Shown: piece by piece, positions 7,799 to 12,350 of the stretch
Layout: every line of letters starts with the position of its first letter
Numbering within the stretch: the stretch's first letter is position 1
Assembly: GCA_021202715.1 (NCBI GenBank)
Contig: JAJQCL010000244.1
Span: forward strand, 9,719-22,068
DNA length: 12,350 nucleotides
Reading direction: 5' to 3'
Source of the DNA: Lachnospiraceae bacterium
GTDB lineage: Bacteria > Bacillota > Clostridia > Lachnospirales > Lachnospiraceae
Notes under the pieces: model-generated
The model's database searches: none
Told to the model about the DNA's origin: nothing
What the model saw: the letters and a program-made list of their open reading frames with translations, nothing else
Made by a program: the position numbers and the translations under genes

Positions 7799-10747
7799 TT
7801 ACACCTCTTCCTTACTCTTGACTGTCCTCTTTTTGCGCCGGGACGAGACCACTGCCAGCACTGTAAACACCACAAAGCCTGCAATACCAATCACATTGGC
7901 GACCATCAACGCAAGCTGCCAGCCCGGCACAATCACGTACACGGAACCGCCGCTGTATACCTCATTGATTGATACCGAATGCGCCATCACATAGAGATTT
8001 CTCTTGGCTGCATCGCGCAGGCACTGAAGAATATATCCGTCGCCATCTTCAACGGCCTCTACAACAGCCGCTGCGAAGTCTCCCGATGTATCCATGCAGG
8101 CATAATCCATACCGGCCACAATGTTTTCCAGGAAATCAACCTGGTAGCCCAGTCCCACATAACCGTCATTGGTCACATGTCCTTTAAAGCCCCACTCTGT
8201 CTTCAGCACCGTCGTCAGAAGAGAGGAATTCTTGGCGCAGCAGGTGATACCGATCCGGTTCAGGCCGCACATTGTAGACAGCGCGCCGCCGGCAAAGGAG
8301 CCTTCAAAGTTTCTCAGATAGATCTCACGAATCGCCTGCTCCTGTGCGAAGGTACTCACGCCCTCCCGCTCGGTCTCCTGATCGTTGAGCGCGAAGTGCT
8401 TTACGCAGTAAGAGACACCCGTCGACTGCATTGCTTCCGCTTCCACATAGCCCATGTAATAGCTCAGCGTACTGTCCTCAGACCAGTACTGGTCGGCGCG
8501 TCCTCCGAAGGGAGTACGATGCAGATCTCCGCCGCCGTACCACACTTCATCATAGCCGAGGCAACCGGCGATCACACCTTCCAGATAGCCGCGCTGCGTC
8601 GCCAGATCCAGGTTCCATGTTCTCGCCGTGTTGGCCTCCGAGACAAACCGCACGGAACCTCCGCCGCTGCTGTTGTCATCGATTCTCGCGTTTCCGACCA
8701 CGTCGAGATCCGCCACCACCTGAGCCGAGACGCTGTCTGTCATCAGATTTGCCAGTTCCGTGACAGAGAACTCATCCAGGAACAGGTTCCAGGTCTCATC
8801 GTCGTCAAAATCCACATCCAGCATATCCAGCAGCGTCAGGCCGTTGTCCGCCTCCTGAGTGAAATCATCCACGGATACCGCCTCATAATCCGCCGGATCA
8901 TACCAGTCGTCCGCCAGTCCCTCGATAATTTCCTCTGTCGCCTCCAGTTCTACGGTTTCGACGGGATAGGTTCCCTCCCAGTCACTGCGGGACAGATACG
9001 TAAAGTCATAGCCATAATAGGTGATATCCGCTTCGTCAAAGGCGTTGGTCACTTCCGCGTCCGTGTAAATCGAAGTGGAATATGTTTCCGTATCCAGTTC
9101 TTCCTGTGTCCAGGTATAAGTCTTGGAGGCGTCTCCCTCCTCCGTCATCCCGTCAGCCGTGGTATAGCCCTTGGCGGCCAGAATGTTGTTGAGCGCATCG
9201 TGCGCATCATCGCCGATACTCAGATAATAGTCGCCCGCACTGAGGATATATGTCTGGGCTCCGTTGGAATCATAGCTGGCCAGAAAATATCCGGACACAC
9301 TGATCGTCAGCGTCTGACTCGCCCCCGGCTCGATGGAATCTGTCTTATCATAAGCAACCAGCTGCACAGAGGACTTCTCCACCAGATTTTCTTTCTCATA
9401 ATCACCATAAGGTGTCTGCGCGTATACTTCCACCACATCCTTACCGGCCACATCTCCTGTATTTGTCACAGTGACTTCCATGGTGTACGTATCGCTCTCT
9501 TCGTCATAAGTGACCGAGTCGATGGTCTGCTCAAAGGTGGTATACGAAAGTCCGTACCCGAAAGTATACATCATCTCTTCTTCATAATTCCACGCTTCTC
9601 CATCGGAAGATCCCTCTGTACTGTCCGCATTGCCGGTTCCCATGACGGTATCCTCATATCTCGTCTCATAATACCGATATCCCACATAGATTCCTTCAGC
9701 ATAGATGATATACCAGTCGATGTGATCTCCGTTCGCCTCGTTGTCGTCCGGATTCGCCTCATTAATCTCCTCATAGTTCGTCCAGCGAATCGTATCCTCC
9801 TGATTGGAGTAGGTCGTCGCAGGAGCCGAGACCGAATTGGCTGCGTAGGTATCCGTCAGATGCCCGGAAGGATTCACTTCGCCTGTCAGGACCTCTCCGA
9901 TCGCCGTGCAGCCGTAGCTTCCGCATTCGCCGACCTGAATAGCCGCGTCAATGTCATACTCCTCCAGGAAACCGAGTTCCATCTGGTATTCCGTGGAAAT
10001 GATCACGACCACTTTGCCAAAGATTCCTGCTTCCTTCTGTTCCATCAGGTACTCAATCAGAGCCTCCTCATTTTCGGACAGATCCAGGAAATGCCGGGCA
10101 CTCCCGTCCTCATAGGTCTCTGTCGTTGAGTATTTCAGCAGATCATTTCCCTCTCCGCCTTCCCGGGCCAGAACGACGATGGCTACATCATTATAGTCAT
10201 TCTGCCAGGTACTCTCGTAGGCCTTTACAGAATCGATATCTGCCTCGACCAGCTCTGTATTGCTGTTGGAGCCAAGACCTTCATAGACATTCGTGCAGAG
10301 TTCTGTATTGACATTATCCGCCCCGAATGTGTCCTCCATGGCGTCGACAAAGCTTGTATATGTCATATAGTCCGGGGACTGCGTGCTGTAAATCGATGAA
10401 TTCACGGACGCATTTCCAAAAATGGTCAGGCGGCTGTCTGAAGAAATAGGCAGTGCGTCATCCTCATTTTTCAGAAGAACGATGGCCTCCTCCTCCGACT
10501 CAATGTTCAGATCTGCCGCTGCCGCGTAAGCATCCACCAGCGCGTCTGCATCAGAACCATATTCATTCTCATAATAAGCTGTGCTGACCGTGTCGTCCGA
10601 TGCCTCCGTACGGGTCACGTCAATGCCCGCATACGTATTGATGATTCCGTCATACTGGAAAGTGATGGTGGCGGCCGTCATGCTCACCAGCATCACAAAC
10701 GCCATGATGGCAGCAAGACCACGAAAAACCGCTGTTTTTTTCTTCAT
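7799..10747 (-). CDS. Membrane-anchored GH3-family protein with reversed (C-N) domain order
   Basis: From the ATG at 10747 it has 982 residues; this start precedes a signal-anchor (residues 8-30) and has AGGAGG plus GAGAG upstream. Domains come in the reverse of usual GH3 order: the second GH3 domain first (VLLKNEDDALPIS at 90-102; the likely acid/base Glu199 in GGEGND; NPSGHLTDTY at 292-301; YTFGYGLSYTTF at 394-405), then a fibronectin-III-like domain (about 405-515), an acidic linker, and the barrel domain last (about 650-930: GGGDLHRTPFGGR, KHFALNDQE at 783-791, nucleophile Asp861 in VTNDGYVG). A C-terminal helix (about 942-968) ends in RRKKR. The body should sit outside the cell, held at both ends. 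Reversed GH3 enzymes are known, for example from Ruminococcus albus and Butyrivibrio fibrisolvens. Several sugar-binding motifs differ from the canonical form, so substrate and activity are uncertain. It heads the three-gene cassette. Confidence 0.9.
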   Translation of the reverse strand: MKKKTAVFRGLAAIMAFVMLVSMTAATITFQYDGIINTYAGIDVTRTEASDDTVSTAYYENEYGSDADALVDAYAAAADLNIESEEEAIVLLKNEDDALPISSDSRLTIFGNASVNSSIYSTQSPDYMTYTSFVDAMEDTFGADNVNTELCTNVYEGLGSNSNTELVEADIDSVKAYESTWQNDYNDVAIVVLAREGGEGNDLLKYSTTETYEDGSARHFLDLSENEEALIEYLMEQKEAGIFGKVVVIISTEYQMELGFLEEYDIDAAIQVGECGSYGCTAIGEVLTGEVNPSGHLTDTYAANSVSAPATTYSNQEDTIRWTNYEEINEANPDDNEANGDHIDWYIIYAEGIYVGYRYYETRYEDTVMGTGNADSTEGSSDGEAWNYEEEMMYTFGYGLSYTTFEQTIDSVTYDEESDTYTMEVTVTNTGDVAGKDVVEVYAQTPYGDYEKENLVEKSSVQLVAYDKTDSIEPGASQTLTISVSGYFLASYDSNGAQTYILSAGDYYLSIGDDAHDALNNILAAKGYTTADGMTEEGDASKTYTWTQEELDTETYSTSIYTDAEVTNAFDEADITYYGYDFTYLSRSDWEGTYPVETVELEATEEIIEGLADDWYDPADYEAVSVDDFTQEADNGLTLLDMLDVDFDDDETWNLFLDEFSVTELANLMTDSVSAQVVADLDVVGNARIDDNSSGGGSVRFVSEANTARTWNLDLATQRGYLEGVIAGCLGYDEVWYGGGDLHRTPFGGRADQYWSEDSTLSYYMGYVEAEAMQSTGVSYCVKHFALNDQETEREGVSTFAQEQAIREIYLRNFEGSFAGGALSTMCGLNRIGITCCAKNSSLLTTVLKTEWGFKGHVTNDGYVGLGYQVDFLENIVAGMDYACMDTSGDFAAAVVEAVEDGDGYILQCLRDAAKRNLYVMAHSVSINEVYSGGSVYVIVPGWQLALMVANVIGIAGFVVFTVLAVVSSRRKKRTVKSKEEV

Positions 10748-10779
10748 GGGGTACTCTCTTCCTCCTTTGTTTCGTTTTA

Positions 10780-10801
10780 CGGATAATTTTTTTGTTATCC
10801 G
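10780..10801 (-). repeat. Leader stem-loop 2 upstream of the permuted GH3 gene
   Basis: A perfect 7-bp inverted repeat CGGATAA/TTATCCG encloses an 8-base A-rich loop in the predicted mRNA leader, about 13 bases before the AGGAGG of the GH3 gene. It is not followed by a U-tract in the direction of transcription. It could modulate translation or mRNA stability. Confidence 0.4.
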
Positions 10802-10827
10802 CATTGCTGTCTCCTTTGTTCTCCACA

Positions 10828-10850
10828 AATCCGACGGCGCCATTCGGATT
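10828..10850 (-). repeat. Leader stem-loop 1 at the predicted 5' end of the GH3 cassette transcript
   Basis: AATCCGA and TCGGATT form a perfect 7-bp stem with a 9-base GC-rich loop. It starts about four bases after the predicted transcription start near 10854, a position where a stem-loop can protect mRNA from 5' end decay. A protein-binding operator is an alternative. Confidence 0.4.
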
Positions 10851-10860
10851 AGTTGACTCC

Positions 10861-10869
10861 AGTATAACA
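10861..10869 (-). promoter_or_regulatory. Extended -10 promoter of the GH3/4-TM/lipoprotein cassette
   Basis: On the minus strand TGTTATACT gives a TGn extension plus a -10 hexamer TATACT (10866-10861) matching five of six consensus bases. Seventeen bases upstream there is no -35-like hexamer (AAGGGA). A good -10 without a -35 is typical of promoters that need an activator. The predicted start is an A near 10854, with a leader of about 107 bases. Confidence 0.6.
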
Positions 10870-10896
10870 GGTTCTGAATTTCTTCCCTTTTCTTTT

Positions 10897-10926
10897 CATA
10901 AACTGTCATTTTTCTGCATAAATTGT
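10897..10926 (-). promoter_or_regulatory. Putative LytTR-type (AgrA/ComE-like) regulator binding site
   Basis: Read on the minus strand, ACAATTTATG (10926-10917) and ACAGTTTATG (10906-10897) are direct repeats matching at nine of ten positions. Their starts are 20 bases apart, about two helical turns. Paired imperfect repeats with an ACAnTT core at this spacing are the known target form for LytTR response regulators such as AgrA and ComE. The proximal repeat ends 30 bases before the -10, just upstream of where a -35 would be, as expected for an activator. The adjacent upstream gene is an AgrC-type kinase, the usual partner of such regulators. The regulator itself is not in the window. Confidence 0.6.
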
Positions 10927-11001
10927 TTCCCTCCCCCTGTCTCCGGATCATTTTATGATACGCCGCGGAAGCTACGTAGGGCAGGCAGACAGCTATTTTC
11001 A

Positions 11002-11029
11002 GAAAAAGAGAGCGGCAGCGCCGCCCTCT
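11002..11029 (-). terminator. Intrinsic terminator of the histidine kinase gene
   Basis: A 10-bp stem, AGAGGGCGGC with GCCGCTCTCT (one G-U pair), closes a 3-base loop and runs directly into TTTTT. The stem begins within the TAA stop codon of the kinase (11031-11029). It should separate the kinase transcript from the GH3 cassette, which then depends on its own promoter. Confidence 0.88.
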
Positions 11030-12345
11030 TACTGTGAAGTCTGCATGGGAAGAGGAATCAATATCTTTAAACTGAAACGATTATCCACCGCTTCCACATC
11101 CACCTCCCCGCCGTATTTCTGAGCGGTATTGCGGATGCTTTTCAGTCCATAACCATGGAATCCCCGTCCTTTCTTGGTTGTTTTCGGCAGATCTTTTTCA
11201 AAGGCAATTCCCTCCTCGCAATAATTCTCACACCGGACAATCAGGAAGCTCTGCTGAGAAAAAACGGACAGATGAATCATCCTTTTTCCCTCGTCTTCAA
11301 TTTTTTTCTCGCACTCGATGGCGTTGTCCAGAGCATTTCCGAAAATAGAACAGATATCCATGGTCTCAAGAAAATCAAGCAGGCTCCCATCCACCACAGA
11401 GGTAAAGGTAATATGATCATTGTAACAGCTCAGACTCTTGCTGGTCAGAATGATATCAAGCACTTTATTTCCTGTCTTCACCTGTGTCTCATAGCTGCTG
11501 ACGGAGGCCTCCATCCGATCCAGATATTCCCGGCGTTTGTCACTGTCCTCCTCCGCGCGCAATGCAATGATCTGATGCTTCAGATCGTGGTATTTATAAT
11601 TGATCATATCCAGCGTCTCCCGGGATTGCTGATATTGAAGATACTGATGCTCCAGCATGGACTCCGAGATATCGAGCTCGCACTGGATTTTCATATTGAT
11701 GCGCAGAATATGATAGGCAAACAGCGTAATCACTCCACAGAGATCCATCAATGTCCGTATGTTGAAGATATCCGAAGAATACTCCGAACTAAACGGTGTG
11801 TTGATGTACGTGAAGCTCAGGTTACTCACCAGAAAAATCACGCCTCCAATGAAGACAGACAGCAGGAATTCCTTCCATGTCACATCCAGAGTCTCTTCTC
11901 CCCGGAAAAAATGCCGAACCAGAAGCCCCATCCCTCCAAAGAAAAAAACATAGATCAAAACCAGGAACAGCACACCGAAAACCGTCGCGGTCATCCCCAT
12001 CTCATAATACAGAAAACAGTAAAGCTGCCATCCCAGAGAAGCAGCCAATTCCGCCAGGACGAAAGATTCCACACAGCGGTAGCCCGCATCGAAAGCACTC
12101 CCCTCGCAGCTGATATACAGAAAAAAATACATGGAAAGGATGGCTGCCAGCATACAGAGGACCCACCAGAAACCATCCAGGCCATCCGTCACAGATAAAA
12201 ATGAAATCTGCCAGACCAGAAAAATCCCTGCCGCCACCGCCAGCCGCCGACCTTTGAGACGCCGGTTCACCTGCAGGATATACACCAGACAAGCCAGCCC
12301 TTCTGCCGCCGCCGTGTATAATCTGGGTATATCCGGAAGCATCAT
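11029..12345 (-). CDS. AgrC-like membrane sensor histidine kinase (GHKL, HPK10 type)
   Basis: This 438-residue protein has an N-terminal half of about six membrane helices (roughly 10-25, 35-52, 58-78, 90-114, 118-143, 160-182, with a possible further one at 196-214), then a coiled linker and a cytoplasmic kinase domain. Seen: KYHDLKHQI (251-259), the HPK10 phospho-acceptor box with likely phospho-His253; the N-box NALDNAIEC (337-345); and the G-box GYGLKSI (398-404). This layout is that of AgrC/ComD-type kinases, which often sense peptides and phosphorylate LytTR response regulators. The ligand cannot be read from the sequence. The start is set at ATG 12345-12343, but a second ATG follows directly and no in-frame stop is visible before the right edge, so the true start could lie outside. 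Its regulator is probably encoded next to it beyond 12350. Confidence 0.9.
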   Translation of the reverse strand: MMLPDIPRLYTAAAEGLACLVYILQVNRRLKGRRLAVAAGIFLVWQISFLSVTDGLDGFWWVLCMLAAILSMYFFLYISCEGSAFDAGYRCVESFVLAELAASLGWQLYCFLYYEMGMTATVFGVLFLVLIYVFFFGGMGLLVRHFFRGEETLDVTWKEFLLSVFIGGVIFLVSNLSFTYINTPFSSEYSSDIFNIRTLMDLCGVITLFAYHILRINMKIQCELDISESMLEHQYLQYQQSRETLDMINYKYHDLKHQIIALRAEEDSDKRREYLDRMEASVSSYETQVKTGNKVLDIILTSKSLSCYNDHITFTSVVDGSLLDFLETMDICSIFGNALDNAIECEKKIEDEGKRMIHLSVFSQQSFLIVRCENYCEEGIAFEKDLPKTTKKGRGFHGYGLKSIRNTAQKYGGEVDVEAVDNRFSLKILIPLPMQTSQ

Positions 12346-12350
12346 TCCCG

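Noticed and set aside
7979..10129. A very long open frame (716 codons) on the plus strand
   Set aside because: It lies entirely antisense to the permuted GH3 gene, gives a sequence rich in Arg, His and Ile with no family features, and has no ribosome binding site. It is a by-product of codon use on the other strand.
10748..10951. A start for the permuted GH3 gene 68 codons further upstream
   Set aside because: It would place the -10, the leader hairpins and the LytTR-like repeats inside the coding region, lacks a ribosome binding site, and would put a charged segment ahead of the signal-anchor.

Overview
The window looks like chromosomal DNA of a Gram-positive Clostridia bacterium, most likely Lachnospiraceae. 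This is inferred from gene content (a RecD2 helicase beside an MreB/Mbl protein, GtrA-like and GH3 genes, an AgrC-type kinase), AGGAGG-type ribosome binding sites and moderate GC. No taxonomic marker gene is present. All genes lie on the minus strand and are read from high to low coordinates. No tRNA, rRNA, CRISPR array or insertion sequence was seen.

In the order of transcription: (1) 12345-11029 encodes an AgrC-like membrane histidine kinase and ends at a strong terminator that overlaps its stop codon. (2) A 281-base intergenic region follows. It holds two 10-base direct repeats, 20 bases apart, that resemble LytTR (AgrA/ComE) regulator sites. Downstream come an extended -10 promoter without a clear -35 box and a leader with two stem-loops. 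(3) This promoter serves a tight cassette: a GH3 glycosidase with swapped domain order and a membrane anchor at each end (10747-7799), a four-helix membrane protein (7792-7382), and a lipoprotein-like gene (7385-6096) broken by an in-frame TAG right after its lipobox cysteine. (4) After a 50-base gap filled by a hairpin come a cytoplasmic GH3 beta-glucosidase of normal domain order (6045-3625) and a GtrA-like membrane protein (3612-3010). (5) A sigma-A type promoter then drives mreB/mbl (2752-1751) and recD2 (1742 to beyond the left edge), an ordinary housekeeping pair.

The most interesting reading is that the kinase, with a LytTR response regulator probably encoded just beyond the right edge, switches on the surface cassette of permuted GH3, 4-TM protein and lipoprotein. 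The permuted GH3 keeps the putative nucleophile Asp and acid/base Glu but has lost several normally conserved sugar-binding motifs, so its substrate, or even its catalytic activity, is uncertain. The link between kinase and cassette, and the idea of a surface complex, are inferences from gene order, repeats and topology.
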